Source: an uncultured Oscillospiraceae bacterium
Lineage (GTDB): Bacteria; Bacillota; Clostridia; Oscillospirales; Oscillospiraceae
Reading direction: 5' to 3'
NCBI GenBank assembly: GCA_944385675.1
Contig: CALWYD010000026.1
Coordinates: forward strand, 1-53,440
Length of the DNA stretch: 53,440 nt
Part shown: piece after piece, positions 7,527-15,911 of the stretch
Layout of the letters: every line of letters starts with the position of its first letter
How positions within the stretch are numbered: the first letter of the stretch is position 1
Notes under the pieces: generated by a model
What the model was told of the DNA's origin: nothing
The model's input: the letters and a program-made list of their open reading frames with translations, nothing else
Databases searched by the model: none
Made by a program: the position numbers and the translations under genes

Positions 7527-8405
7527 TTACAGGGGGGGAATAGGCGGGATGTCTTGCCGCTGAACCTGAAGGCGGAACTCATAAAAGCACGCCCGGGTCA
7601 CTGACAAGTATGGAGTAAACCAGATTAACACAGGCAGGGTCAAAAGCTGGCTGGCAAAGAAGATCAGCGGGCTGTTGGAAACCCAATAATAAACCCCAAA
7701 AATCTCCTGAGGCGTCCCGGAGATCAGCAGGGAAAAGAAATTTACCTGGTAGAGGGCTGCGATTAGAGGGAGACTGGAGAGGACAGCGCTGAGCAGATAC
7801 CATCCGGCAAAGGAAAGCTCAAGCTTGAATAATTCCATCTTCCATCCGCGCATCAGCTCCGTGCTGCGGCGCAGGGCAGCCCGGGCCCCATCGTCTGGAT
7901 GGTCGGCCAACAGATAGGGGGCCAGGGCATATCGCAGCAGAAAAATCCAAATCAGTACTACCGCGGCTAACAGAATGAACAGTTCTACAATGGGCGCAGG
8001 GACAAAGAAGAGGGTTAAGGAGAGCAGCACAATCAAAAACAGCATAGCCCAACCCGCTGCCCGAAAAAACATGAGCACATACATCCAAAGCACCCGGCCG
8101 GCAACGGAGAATCCCTCCACCAGGGAGCCTAAGCCGGGGTTGAGGCGGCGGGCCGTCCACAGGGACCACAGATCATAACCGAAAGAAACCACCGTGGTAT
8201 AAAGAGTAAGCAAGATAGAAAAGAAGAGAGAGAACAGTCCCCCAAAGGTGGACAAATCCAGTTCTGCCGGGAGCAATAGCTCCAAAAGAGCAGGCGACCA
8301 GGAGGTTATCAGAAGATAGACCAGCATAACGGTGAAGAAGGTGGGACGGGGAAGAATCATAGCCTGCTTAGCCTGGCGCTTCAGGGCTCTGCGGTCAATA
8401 CCCAT
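7527..8405 (-). CDS. DUF975 family integral membrane protein
   Basis: 292-residue multi-pass membrane protein of unknown function. The N-terminus (GIDRRALKRQAKQAM) is the short basic stretch typical of DUF975 proteins, followed by about six hydrophobic segments, and YALAPYLLADHPDDGARAALRRSTELMRGWK in the second half is the characteristic cytoplasmic loop between membrane helices. The start at 8405 has GGAG eight bases upstream; longer versions add 18 residues without a better site. The gene follows the beta-CASP gene on the same strand with a 41-bp gap, so they may be co-transcribed. No function can be inferred beyond membrane location. Confidence 0.82.
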   Translation of the reverse strand: MGIDRRALKRQAKQAMILPRPTFFTVMLVYLLITSWSPALLELLLPAELDLSTFGGLFSLFFSILLTLYTTVVSFGYDLWSLWTARRLNPGLGSLVEGFSVAGRVLWMYVLMFFRAAGWAMLFLIVLLSLTLFFVPAPIVELFILLAAVVLIWIFLLRYALAPYLLADHPDDGARAALRRSTELMRGWKMELFKLELSFAGWYLLSAVLSSLPLIAALYQVNFFSLLISGTPQEIFGVYYWVSNSPLIFFASQLLTLPVLIWFTPYLSVTRACFYEFRLQVQRQDIPPIPPL

Positions 8406-8446
8406 GGGTAAGTCTCCAATCATTACACAGTGTGGGGAGCCGAGGC

Positions 8447-10045
8447 TCAGGCATCCCACTTGTCCATCACCTGACGCAGCTGGTCGGCCAGTTTGGCCAG
8501 ATCCTTGTTGGGGCGGCCGCGGCTGCGGCTGATGAGCAGCTCCAGCTCTTTGGCCACATCCTGCAGCCGAACGAAGGCGGGGGAACCGGAGGATGCACCG
8601 AAAGTCTTGGGACGGGTCTCCAGAACCACACCCTCTGCCAGCATATGGTTGGCAGCCAGATCATAGACCTCCTCGTAAAGAGGAGCGTGGGCGGGGATAC
8701 CCAATTGATTGAGCGTATCCGCAAACAGCTGAGTGACCGGGGCGTCCCCATGGACCACAAAGACCTGCTGGGGCGTGGGAGAGAAGTGGCTCACCCAGGC
8801 AATCAGGTGATCCCGGTCAGCGTGGGAGGAAAGGCCCTTGAAATTGACAATACGGGCCCGCACAGCGATCTCCTCTCCGAAGAGCTTTACGGTCTTGGCC
8901 CCCTCCAGCAGGCGGCGGCCCAGAGTACCTTCCCCCTGGTATCCTACAAAGACCACTGCACACTCCGGCCGCCACAGGTTGTGCTTAAGGTGGTGGCGGA
9001 TACGTCCTGCGTCACACATACCGGAGGCGGAAATAATAATTTTAGGGGTCTTGTCCATGTTCAGTGCCTTGGACTCCTCAGTGGATTGGGTGAGGGTAAG
9101 GCCGGGGAAGGTGAACAGATCCTCCCCCCCCTGAAGTACGGCAATAGCCTCCTCGTCCAGGTAGCCGTGGAGGTTACCGGCATAGATGCGGGTGGCTTCA
9201 GCAGCCAGGGGACTGTCCACACAGACGGTGAAGTTGGGGACGCTGCGCACCAGACCTTCCGATTTAATCTCCCGCAGGAAATACAAAAGCTCCTGGGTGC
9301 GGCCCACGGCAAAGGAGGGGATGATAATATTGCCTCCCTTGGAAAAGACATCATCAATCAGGGTGGCAAGGGATTCCACATAGCTCTCAGGAGGTTCGTG
9401 ATTACGATCCCCATAGGTGGATTCCGTGACCACATAGTCGGCCTGATCCACAAATTGGGGATCCCGAATAATAGGCTGATCCACGTTGCCAAGGTCGCCG
9501 GAGAATACAATTTTTTTGGATACATCTCCCTCGGTCATCCAGATCTCCACGGTGGAGGAACCAAGCAGGTGGCCTGCATCGTTGAAGCGGACGGATACCC
9601 CGGGGCACAGCTCAAAACGCTGCCCGTATTCCACGGTAGTCACCTGCTGCACCGCAGCTTCGGCGTCAGCCAGGGTATAGAGAGGTTCCACTGCCTCCCG
9701 CCCGGCACGCTTCCCCTTCTGGTTCTGCCACTGGGCGTCACTCTCCTGGATGTGGGCAGAATCCCGCAGCATAATGGACAGAAGTTGTCCGGTAAGGCGG
9801 GTGGTGTAAATGGGCCCGGAGAAACCCTCCTTTACCAAAAGGGGGAGGCGGCCGGAGTGGTCGATATGGGCGTGGGTAACCAGAACGTAGTCAATGTAGC
9901 TTGGGGCAAAATCCAAGGCGTTGTTGTCATGCTCATCCCGGCCTTGTTGCAGCCCACAGTCCACCAGAATTTTTTTCCCATTTACCTCCAGACAGTGGCA
10001 GCTGCCGGTGACCGCATGGGCCGCCCCGAAAAAGGTCAGCTTCAT
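8447..10045 (-). CDS. MBL-fold beta-CASP RNA-processing hydrolase
   Basis: 532-residue metallo-beta-lactamase/beta-CASP protein related to TTHA0252 of Thermus, archaeal CPSF and eukaryotic Int11-type nucleases; members cut RNA with two zinc ions. The HxHxDH motif HAHIDH is at residues 58-63, with GHLLGS, the SGDLG aspartate and a late SSHADRDHLIAWV motif, plus the RMMK-like domain ending GYQGEGTLGRRLL. A C-terminal coil (DVAKELELLISRSRG) follows. The ATG at 10045 is preceded by AAAGGAGG; the alternative at 10120 adds 25 residues of no family likeness. It is cytoplasmic and probably a single-gene or two-gene unit with the DUF975 gene. Nuclease activity is inferred from the family. Confidence 0.9.
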   Translation of the reverse strand: MKLTFFGAAHAVTGSCHCLEVNGKKILVDCGLQQGRDEHDNNALDFAPSYIDYVLVTHAHIDHSGRLPLLVKEGFSGPIYTTRLTGQLLSIMLRDSAHIQESDAQWQNQKGKRAGREAVEPLYTLADAEAAVQQVTTVEYGQRFELCPGVSVRFNDAGHLLGSSTVEIWMTEGDVSKKIVFSGDLGNVDQPIIRDPQFVDQADYVVTESTYGDRNHEPPESYVESLATLIDDVFSKGGNIIIPSFAVGRTQELLYFLREIKSEGLVRSVPNFTVCVDSPLAAEATRIYAGNLHGYLDEEAIAVLQGGEDLFTFPGLTLTQSTEESKALNMDKTPKIIISASGMCDAGRIRHHLKHNLWRPECAVVFVGYQGEGTLGRRLLEGAKTVKLFGEEIAVRARIVNFKGLSSHADRDHLIAWVSHFSPTPQQVFVVHGDAPVTQLFADTLNQLGIPAHAPLYEEVYDLAANHMLAEGVVLETRPKTFGASSGSPAFVRLQDVAKELELLISRSRGRPNKDLAKLADQLRQVMDKWDA

Positions 10046-10150
10046 ATGGAAAAAGTCCTCCTTTGGCACAAGATAAAAGACGTTTTTTCTATTGTATACC
10101 AACAAAGAGGATATTTCCACAGCAAATTGTAAACAGTGGGGGAATTTGTC

Positions 10151-10924
10151 CTAAATGAGTTCAAAGTGCTTCAGGGCGGAAACCACGCCGTCTTCGTCCA
10201 CGGAACCGGTTACATAGTCGGCCCCCCGGCGCACCTGGACGCTGGCACTGCCCATGGCCACGCCAATGCCTGCATGGCGAAGCATGGCCAGGTCGTTCTC
10301 CCCGTCGCCGAAGGCCATGGTCTGTTCCAGGGGGATGTGGCAGCATTCCAAGATGGCGTCCATCCCTTTGTCCTTGCCACCGCTGGAGGGAATGACGTCC
10401 AGAAATTCGGGGTGCCAGCGGGTGGCTTTCACGTGGGGGGCATGGTTGAACAACAGGTGCTCCCGGTCCGGGGTAAGGAAGGTAATGGCCTGATATAACT
10501 CCCGGCCCAGGGCCTGCCGGGGATCCCGTACAGGAGGCATTTCCAGATCCAGTTCCCCCATAAAGCGGCGGGTAAGGTCATTAATTAGGTTGATATAAAT
10601 CTCCCTCTCTTCCAGAAAGATACAGGAGAAGGTGCCTTCCCGGGCGGCGGAGACCAGCTCCTGTACCGCCTGGGGCTCCATAGGGGCCCGGCGAACTACT
10701 TTATTTCCCATCATGCAGTACTGGCCGCTGAGGGTCATGTATCCGTCGAAGGGAAATACACAGCGGATGTAGGAGATCATGGCGGGGTGGCGTCCCGTTG
10801 CCACAAAAAGCTTGATTCCCCTCTCACGCAGCCGGTTCAGGGCTGACAGGAGAGAGGGGGAAACTGTGTGGGTACGGAAGCTGACCAGAGTACCGTCAAC
10901 GTCAAAAAATATGGCTTTTGTCAT
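10151..10924 (-). CDS. Cof-type HAD-IIB phosphatase
   Basis: 257-residue haloacid dehalogenase superfamily phosphatase. Motif I is FFDVDGTLVSF at the N-terminus, motif II is VATGRHPAM, and the C-terminal metal site is AFGDGENDLAMLRHAGIGVAMG, with a type IIB cap domain between them. Such enzymes dephosphorylate sugar phosphates, flavin or pyridoxal phosphate; the substrate cannot be told from the sequence. Start is ATG 10924 after GGAGG with a 5-base spacer; a TTG at 10936 was not chosen. It diverges from the yabP cluster. Confidence 0.92.
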   Translation of the reverse strand: MTKAIFFDVDGTLVSFRTHTVSPSLLSALNRLRERGIKLFVATGRHPAMISYIRCVFPFDGYMTLSGQYCMMGNKVVRRAPMEPQAVQELVSAAREGTFSCIFLEEREIYINLINDLTRRFMGELDLEMPPVRDPRQALGRELYQAITFLTPDREHLLFNHAPHVKATRWHPEFLDVIPSSGGKDKGMDAILECCHIPLEQTMAFGDGENDLAMLRHAGIGVAMGSASVQVRRGADYVTGSVDEDGVVSALKHFELI

Positions 10925-11069
10925 AAGTGCCTCCAAAAGTGCCGCCCGTTAACCTAACGTGGTAAAGCTCCGCCGGCATGTGTGGGCTGGGCAGCCCTAA
11001 TTTTACTCCAACAGCGGAAATAATTCCATGTGCGAATTGGACAATCTCGGGGAAAAGGGGGACAAAGAG

Positions 11070-11099
11070 TCATAAATCCCACCCCTGCTCCCATACAAT
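11070..11099 (+). promoter_or_regulatory. Sigma-E-type sporulation promoter of yabPQ
   Basis: -35 element TCATAAA (11070-11076), 15-bp spacer and -10 CATACAAT (11092-11099), matching the sigma-E consensus CATACA-T exactly. In B. subtilis yabP is expressed in the mother cell under sigma-E, which agrees. The -10 lies inside an inverted repeat (arms GCTCCCAT and ATGGGAGC, 11087-11105). Confidence 0.72.
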
Positions 11100-11125
11100 G
11101 GGAGCAGACGGAAGGGGGAAGGGAC

Positions 11126-11413
11126 ATGGCATACGAGGATATCCACACAGTCCCGGGAGGGCACCGGGTGGTGCTGGAGGACCGGGAACAGCTGACCATC
11201 TCGGGGGTAGAGGAGGTGGAAAGCTTTGACGAGAACACCATCCTGCTCACCACCACCCAGGGGGAGCTGGAAGTCCAGGGGGAGGGGCTGCACATTGAGA
11301 AACTGTCCCTGGACGGCGGGGATCTGAAAGTAGAGGGGCTGGTCACCGCCCTGCTCTACCAGTCCCACAGCCGGGAGCGGGGAGGCCTGTTCAGTCGGCT
11401 GCTGGGAGGATGA
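11126..11413 (+). CDS. yabP: Sporulation protein YabP
   Basis: 95-residue protein of the YabP/YqfC family, needed for a normal spore cortex or coat in B. subtilis. It is a small beta-rich protein with no membrane segment: HRVVLEDREQLTISGVEEVESFDENTILL at the start and a GDLKVEGLVTALLYQ end typical of the family. ATG 11126 follows AAGGGGGAAGGG; an in-frame ATG at 11030 would add 32 residues before the promoter transcript begins. It overlaps yabQ by four bases (ATGA). Expression is expected in the mother cell from the sigma-E-type promoter. Confidence 0.93.
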   Translation: MAYEDIHTVPGGHRVVLEDREQLTISGVEEVESFDENTILLTTTQGELEVQGEGLHIEKLSLDGGDLKVEGLVTALLYQSHSRERGGLFSRLLGG

Positions 11414-12126
11414 GGATCGACGTTGTTCAGCAGGGCAGGGCCCTGTGTCAGGCCCTGGTGATGGGGGCAGCCCTGGGAGTGACATACGATTTATTCCGTA
11501 TCCTTCGGGTGCGTGTGCCGGCAAAGCTACTGGGACCGGTACTGGATTTGCTGTTCTGGCTGGTGGCTGGAACGGCCCTGTTTCTCTGGTCCCAGAGCGC
11601 CTGGGGTGGGGAAATTCGGCTGTATGGCGCTCTCTTCTGCCTGCTGGGCGGCGGGGCCTATTTCTGGTTGTTGAGTCCGGTATTTCTATGGTTGGGCTAT
11701 CGAGTGGCGGATTTAATGGCCATCTTTTTGGGGATTTTGTCCTTGCCGCTGGGTATTTTGTCGAGCATTTTAAAAAAAATCAGAAAACTTATAAAAAACA
11801 CCTTCCTTTCTGTGGGGAAATGGTATAGAATAAAACAGAAAACCAGGCAGATGGATCGGGCTTTGGCCCGGCGGTACAGCAGAGAAAGGAGAGAGCGGAG
11901 CAATGCGCTTCAAACGGGCCAGTTTTTTGACAAAAATCGTGGTGCTGGCACTGTTGATTTATCTGGCTACCGCTCTGCTGGATCTGCGGGGCCAGATCCA
12001 GGCACTCCAGGGAGAACTGGCCAACAAACAAGAACAGGCCGCCGCTCTGCGCCAGGAAAACGAGGAAAAGTCTTACGCCATCGAAAACAGCGACGACCCA
12101 GAGGTGGTGGAGGAAGTAGCTCGTGA
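11410..12126 (+). CDS. yabQ: Sporulation protein YabQ, with an unusual long out-of-frame tail
   Basis: Membrane protein needed for spore cortex formation. Residues 1-110 are the YabQ core with about four hydrophobic helices (ALVMGAALGVTYDLFRILR and LLFWLVAGTALFLW), then a basic cytoplasmic part to about residue 165 (WYRIKQKTRQMDRALARRYS). The remaining 73 or so residues are rich in Arg, Gly and Ser and are read out of frame over divIC, overlapping it by 224 bases. YabQ homologues normally stop near the start of divIC, so this extension is odd: it may be genuine, or reflect a lost stop codon. The core identity is sure; the C-terminal extent is not. Confidence 0.85.
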   Translation: MRIDVVQQGRALCQALVMGAALGVTYDLFRILRVRVPAKLLGPVLDLLFWLVAGTALFLWSQSAWGGEIRLYGALFCLLGGGAYFWLLSPVFLWLGYRVADLMAIFLGILSLPLGILSSILKKIRKLIKNTFLSVGKWYRIKQKTRQMDRALARRYSRERRERSNALQTGQFFDKNRGAGTVDLSGYRSAGSAGPDPGTPGRTGQQTRTGRRSAPGKRGKVLRHRKQRRPRGGGGSSS

Positions 12127-12178
12127 GAAGGGATTCCAGGACAAGGACGCAGTGCTTTACATCGATGTGGCAAACTGA
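11903..12178 (+). CDS. divIC: Septum formation initiator DivIC/FtsB family
   Basis: 91-residue single-pass membrane protein of the divisome. A basic cytoplasmic start (MRFKRASF) precedes one membrane helix (TKIVVLALLIYLATALL), then a coiled coil (RGQIQALQGELANKQEQAAALRQENEE) and the DPEVVEEVAREKGF motif typical of the family. It works with FtsL and DivIB at the division septum. RBS GGAGAGAGCGGAGC is just upstream. The position after yabP-yabQ and before an S1 protein is the conserved Firmicutes order. The out-of-frame yabQ tail overlaps most of the gene. Confidence 0.93.
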   Translation: MRFKRASFLTKIVVLALLIYLATALLDLRGQIQALQGELANKQEQAAALRQENEEKSYAIENSDDPEVVEEVAREKGFQDKDAVLYIDVAN

Positions 12179-12246
12179 AGGAGAAAACCTGACGGCTGGG
12201 TGCGTGAGCCGGCGGGAGAAATTAACAAGGGAGGATATTGCGCTCA

Positions 12247-12699
12247 GTGAGTGAGATCAGTGTTGGGTCCATTTTGGACGGGAAGGTTACGGGAATTACC
12301 AAATTCGGGGCCTTTGTGGCCCTGCCGGAGGGGAAGTCCGGGTTGGTCCACATTTCGGAGATTGCCTACTCCTATGTGAACCAGGTTTCCGATCATCTCA
12401 AGGAGGGACAGCAGGTTAAGGTCAAGGTGATTGGCATTGACCAGGCCAACCGCATTAACCTGTCCATCAAGCAGGTGACCCCTCCTCCCCAGCGGCCCGC
12501 ACGGCCGGCTGGCGGAGGGCACCCTAACCAGGGGAGCGGAACCAGGCCTGTTGGTTTTGTCCGTCAACCCCCCAAGGAGCCCACTGACTTTGAGGATCGG
12601 CTCAAGCAGTTTATGCAGTCCTCTGACAGCAAGTTGTCTGAGCTTCGCTACATTGAGAAGAAGGGCGGAAACCGCCGGGGCGGCGGGGGCCGCCGATAA
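12247..12699 (+). CDS. S1 RNA-binding domain protein (YabR / general stress protein 13-like)
   Basis: About 150 residues: an N-terminal S1 domain (VGSILDGKVTGITKFGAFVALP, HISEIAYSYVNQVSDHLKEG, VKVKVIGIDQANRINLSIKQ, residues 4-75), then a Pro/Gly-rich linker and a short C-terminal helix ending in a basic Gly/Arg-rich tail (KGGNRRGGGGRR). It probably binds RNA or ribosomes. Same locus as yabR in B. subtilis. The start is uncertain: GTG 12247 is 12 bases from GGGAGG, while TTG 12238 is only 3 bases away. Function in detail is unknown. Confidence 0.9.
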   Translation: MSEISVGSILDGKVTGITKFGAFVALPEGKSGLVHISEIAYSYVNQVSDHLKEGQQVKVKVIGIDQANRINLSIKQVTPPPQRPARPAGGGHPNQGSGTRPVGFVRQPPKEPTDFEDRLKQFMQSSDSKLSELRYIEKKGGNRRGGGGRR

Positions 12700-12709
12700 G
12701 CGTCTGACC

Positions 12710-12742
12710 AAAAGGGCTGCCGCTGTGAGCGGGAGCCCTTTT
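12710..12742 (+). terminator. Terminator after the yabP-divIC-S1 cluster
   Basis: AAAAGGGCT (12710-12718) pairs with AGCCCTTTT (12734-12742); the inner CCGCT/AGCGG lengthens the stem. The right arm supplies the T-run. Confidence 0.88.
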
Positions 12743-12924
12743 GTTTGCGCAATTCGGCCAGAGCGGTTATTGGGACAAAAAAAGACGCCCCAGAGGGGCG
12801 CCCGCGCCTGAAGGCGCAGAAAGCATATTGGTTGAGCTGCCTTGTTACCATAACATAAAACCGACTTTAAGGCAATGGGAACCTTTGTCGATTGACGTCG
12901 AGGCACAAAACGGGAGGAAACGAC

Positions 12925-14085
12925 ATGCTCATTATTAACGCTACGGTACACACCATGGAGGGACTGACCATTCCCAACGGCTATGTGGCCGTGTCGGGTG
13001 AGAAAATTGCCCGGGTAGGCCCCATGGAGGAGTGCCCCGACCATTGGGAGGGGGAGACTTTAGACGCCGGCCAGGGGCACGTAATGCCCGGCTTTGTGGA
13101 TGCCCACAGCCACCTGGGGATGTTTGGGGATGCCCAGGGCTTTGAAGGGGATGACGGAAACGAGTCCACTGACCCCTGCACACCCCACTTGAGGGCCATT
13201 GATGCCGTCAACCCCCTGGACCGCTGTTTTCAGGAAGCTCGGGCAGCGGGGGTGACCACTGTCCTCACTGGGCCGGGTTCGGCCAACCCCATCAGCGGCC
13301 AGTTTGCCGCTATCAAGACAGCAGGGCGATGGGTGGACGCCATGGTTCTCAAAGCCCCCGTGGCTATGAAGCTGGCCCTGGGAGAGAACCCAAAGTGTGT
13401 CTATAATGAGCGCCATGAGACCCCGGTAACCCGTATGGCTACCGCCGCCATTATCCGGGAGAACCTGCGTAAGGCTTTGGAGTATGGGGAGAGGCTGGAA
13501 AAGGCCCGGGTTGACCAGGAGGAGGATAAGCCAGACTACGACGCCAAGCTGGAGGCACTGCTGCCGGTGGTGCGGGGGGAACTGCCCGTCCATATCCACG
13601 CCCACCGAGCCGATGATATTGCCACAGGCATTCGCATTGCCAAGGAATTCGGCCTGAAATGTGTCATTGTCCACGGGACGGAAGCCTACCGTATCCCCGA
13701 ACTATTGGAGCAGGAGGGGGTGCCTGTCATCACCGGGCCCTGTCTGGGGGATCGTTCCAAGCCGGAGCTGGCCAACATGACCATTGAGAGCCCTGCGGTA
13801 CTTGCCCTCCATGGGGTAAAGGTAGCCATCTGTACCGACCATCCTGAGGTGCCCGTACAGTACCTGCCCTTGTGTGCCACTATGGCGGTGAAAGGGGGCA
13901 TGAACCCGGAGGTCGCCCTGGCTGCCATTACGATTCAGGCTGCCCAAATCGCCGGCGTAGACGATCGGGTGGGCTCCCTGGCTCCGGGGAAGGATGCGGA
14001 TATTGTCATTACCTCCGGCCATCCCATCAACCTGCTCAGCCGGGTGCGGGCGGTATTTATCAATGGACGGCGGGTGGAAGAGTAA
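12925..14085 (+). CDS. Amidohydrolase family metallo-hydrolase
   Basis: 386-residue member of the amidohydrolase superfamily (imidazolonepropionase-like branch). Metal ligands are visible as DAHSH (residues 59-63), HIHAHRADD, VIVHGTEAYR and the late Asp in CTDHPEVP. The N-terminal beta domain (LIINATVHTMEGLTIPNGYVAV) and the C-terminal GSLAPGKDADIVITSG are standard. It hydrolyses a cyclic amide, peptide-like or purine-like bond; the exact substrate cannot be read. Start ATG 12925 follows GGAGG. It stands alone between two terminators/promoters. The cytoplasmic location is inferred from the absence of a signal peptide. Confidence 0.88.
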   Translation: MLIINATVHTMEGLTIPNGYVAVSGEKIARVGPMEECPDHWEGETLDAGQGHVMPGFVDAHSHLGMFGDAQGFEGDDGNESTDPCTPHLRAIDAVNPLDRCFQEARAAGVTTVLTGPGSANPISGQFAAIKTAGRWVDAMVLKAPVAMKLALGENPKCVYNERHETPVTRMATAAIIRENLRKALEYGERLEKARVDQEEDKPDYDAKLEALLPVVRGELPVHIHAHRADDIATGIRIAKEFGLKCVIVHGTEAYRIPELLEQEGVPVITGPCLGDRSKPELANMTIESPAVLALHGVKVAICTDHPEVPVQYLPLCATMAVKGGMNPEVALAAITIQAAQIAGVDDRVGSLAPGKDADIVITSGHPINLLSRVRAVFINGRRVEE

Positions 14086-14145
14086 AATTCAGCCGCTGAA
14101 ATTTAGAAAAAATTCACAAATGACTCTGGTATTTTTTCGCTTGTA

Positions 14146-14154
14146 TGGTATAAT
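14146..14154 (+). promoter_or_regulatory. Extended -10 promoter of hpf
   Basis: TGGTATAAT, an extended -10 (TGn plus perfect TATAAT at 14149-14154). No good -35 is visible. A small hairpin AGAGGGG-gaa-CCCCTCT follows in the leader. Confidence 0.65.
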
Positions 14155-14218
14155 AAGATAACAGAGGGGGAACCCCTCTCCCATACCAGCCCTTCGGGGC
14201 GAAAGGAGCGGAAGAAGT

Positions 14219-14770
14219 ATGAAGTATGTGATTACGGATAAGAAAGTGAACCTGCCCAATTCCATTCATGCCTATGCGGAAAAAAAGGTAGGAAAGCTGG
14301 ACCGTTTCTTTAGGGAGGATGCTACCGCAGCAATTACATTCAGTGTGGAGAAGGATCGGCTGAATAAGATAGAAATTACCATCCGGTCCAACGGTACCAT
14401 TTTCCGGGTGTCTGAGAGCACCTCTGATATGCACGCCTCTATTGATGCCGCCGTCACTACCCTGGAGCGGCAGATTCGCAAAAATAAAACCCGTTTGGAG
14501 AAGCGGCTGCGCCAAGGCGCCTTCGAACGGGCTCTGGACGTGGAGGATCTGTCTTCCTTTGCTCCGGACGAGCCGGAAGAAGGGGAGTACCGCATTGTAC
14601 GCAGCAAGACCTTCCCCATCAAGCCCATGACCCGGGACGAGGCAATCTTGCAGATGAACCTGCTGGGCCACAGCTTCTTTGCTTTCAAAGATGAAGAGGG
14701 GGGCGGCGCTTTTGCAGTAGTCTACCGCCGCTATGATGGAGACTACGGACTGATCGAAGACGAGCAGTAA
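14219..14770 (+). CDS. hpf: Ribosome hibernation promoting factor, long form
   Basis: 183-residue long HPF/RaiA protein. Residues 1-100 form the ribosome-binding domain (MKYVITDKKVNLPNSIHAYAEKK, KIEITIRSNGTIFRV, ASIDAAVTTLERQIRKNK) and residues 120-183 the dimerisation domain that pairs two 70S ribosomes into 100S (RIVRSKTFPIKPMTRDEAI, ALQMNLLGHSFFAFKDE-like block). Long HPF is usual in Firmicutes and protects ribosomes in stationary phase. The ATG follows GGAGCGGAAGAAGT. An extended -10 promoter and a very strong terminator make it a single-gene unit. Confidence 0.96.
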   Translation: MKYVITDKKVNLPNSIHAYAEKKVGKLDRFFREDATAAITFSVEKDRLNKIEITIRSNGTIFRVSESTSDMHASIDAAVTTLERQIRKNKTRLEKRLRQGAFERALDVEDLSSFAPDEPEEGEYRIVRSKTFPIKPMTRDEAILQMNLLGHSFFAFKDEEGGGAFAVVYRRYDGDYGLIEDEQ

Positions 14771-14780
14771 AATGAAACAG

Positions 14781-14816
14781 AGCCGGGGGCAGCGCGGCTG
14801 CCCCCGGCTTCTTTTT
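14781..14816 (+). terminator. Terminator after hpf
   Basis: Perfect 12-bp stem AGCCGGGGGCAG (14781-14792) / CTGCCCCCGGCT (14798-14809), 5-nt loop, then TCTTTTT. Confidence 0.95.
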
Positions 14817-14844
14817 GCTGGAAGGGAACAGGGGAGGGGCAAGG

Positions 14845-15837
14845 ATGAGTCGAGAGAGTGTACTGTCTCTACTGCGGGAGAGCAGTGGGGAATATCTGTC
14901 CGGGGAGGCTATGAGCCGCCGTCTGGGCATCAGCCGGGCAGGGGTGTGGAAGGCCATTGAGGCTCTGCGCCAGGAGGGGTATGGGATTGAGTCTGCCCCC
15001 AACCGGGGTTACCGGCTGCGCTCTGCCCCCGACCGCCTGCGGGAGGGGGAACTGTCTGGCCCTCTGGCGGGCTGTCTGGTGGGAAGTCGACTGATATGTC
15101 TGGACACGGTGGACTCCACCAACACCGAGTGTAAACGCCAGGCTATGTCTGGCGCGGCGGAGGGGTTGGTAGTTATCGCGGATGAGCAGACCGGTGGACG
15201 GGGAAGGCTGGGACGTACCTTTCAGTCCCCCAAGGGATGTGGGCTGTATCTGTCTGCCCTGCTGCGGCCGCAGCTGGATCCGGTACAGGTGACGGATTTT
15301 ACCGCCTGGGTTGCGGTGGCGGTGTGCGACGGAATTGAGGCCGCCTGTGGTGTACGCCCCCAGATCAAGTGGACAAACGACATCATTCTGGGGGGAAGGA
15401 AGCTGGTTGGCATCCTCACTGAACTGGGGTTGGAGAGTGAGAGCAACGCCCTGGAGTACCTGGTGCCCGGAATCGGTATCAATGTCAACCACCGCCTGGA
15501 GGACTTTGGGCCAGATATTCGGGACATGGCCACCTCACTGGCCCGGGAACTGGGCCATCCGGTGCGCCGGGCAGAGCTGGCTGCCCAGGTCATCCTGGCG
15601 ATGGATCGGATGTACGCCGACTTTCCGGAAAACAAGGAGGAGTACTTGGCCAAATACCGCGCTGACTGTCTGACTCCGGGCAATCAGGTGCAGCTTATCA
15701 CCCCTGCTGCCCGACAGGAGGCCTATGCGGTGGAAATTGATGACCAGTTCCGTCTGGTGGTAGAGCTGCCTGATGGAAGCCGGAAAGCTCTGTCCGCCGG
15801 GGAGGTCTCGGTACGGGGAATGTACGGGTACGTATAG
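14845..15837 (+). CDS. birA: Bifunctional biotin-protein ligase and biotin operon repressor
   Basis: 330 residues. It attaches biotin to biotin-dependent carboxylases and, as a dimer loaded with biotinyl-AMP, represses biotin genes. Residues 1-62 are a winged helix (LSGEAMSRRLGISRAGVWKAIEALRQEGYGI). The catalytic domain has GGRGRLGR (117-124), which binds biotinyl-AMP, and KWTND (Lys175 onward), then the C-terminal SH3-like domain (PDGSRKALSAGEVSVRG). ATG 14845 is preceded by GGGGAGGGGCAAGG; the ATG at 14815 sits in the preceding terminator. It converges on prfB at a bidirectional terminator. Confidence 0.95.
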   Translation: MSRESVLSLLRESSGEYLSGEAMSRRLGISRAGVWKAIEALRQEGYGIESAPNRGYRLRSAPDRLREGELSGPLAGCLVGSRLICLDTVDSTNTECKRQAMSGAAEGLVVIADEQTGGRGRLGRTFQSPKGCGLYLSALLRPQLDPVQVTDFTAWVAVAVCDGIEAACGVRPQIKWTNDIILGGRKLVGILTELGLESESNALEYLVPGIGINVNHRLEDFGPDIRDMATSLARELGHPVRRAELAAQVILAMDRMYADFPENKEEYLAKYRADCLTPGNQVQLITPAARQEAYAVEIDDQFRLVVELPDGSRKALSAGEVSVRGMYGYV

Positions 15838-15860
15838 CCCCACCTTATTGGCGCGGCAAC

Positions 15861-15900
15861 AAACCGCCCCACCCGGGAGAGCCCGGGCGGGGCGGTTTTT
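15861..15900. terminator. Bidirectional terminator between birA and prfB
   Basis: AAACCGCCCC (15861-15870) pairs with GGGGCGGTTT (15889-15898); CCCGGG occurs on both inner arms. T-run on the plus strand, short A/T flank on the minus. Confidence 0.88.
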
Positions 15901-15911
15901 CATTCACAGGT

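Noticed and set aside
8432-10132. 566-codon plus-strand ORF opposite the beta-CASP gene
   Set aside because: Its translation has no family likeness and is the antisense shadow of a gene with clear HAHIDH and beta-CASP motifs.
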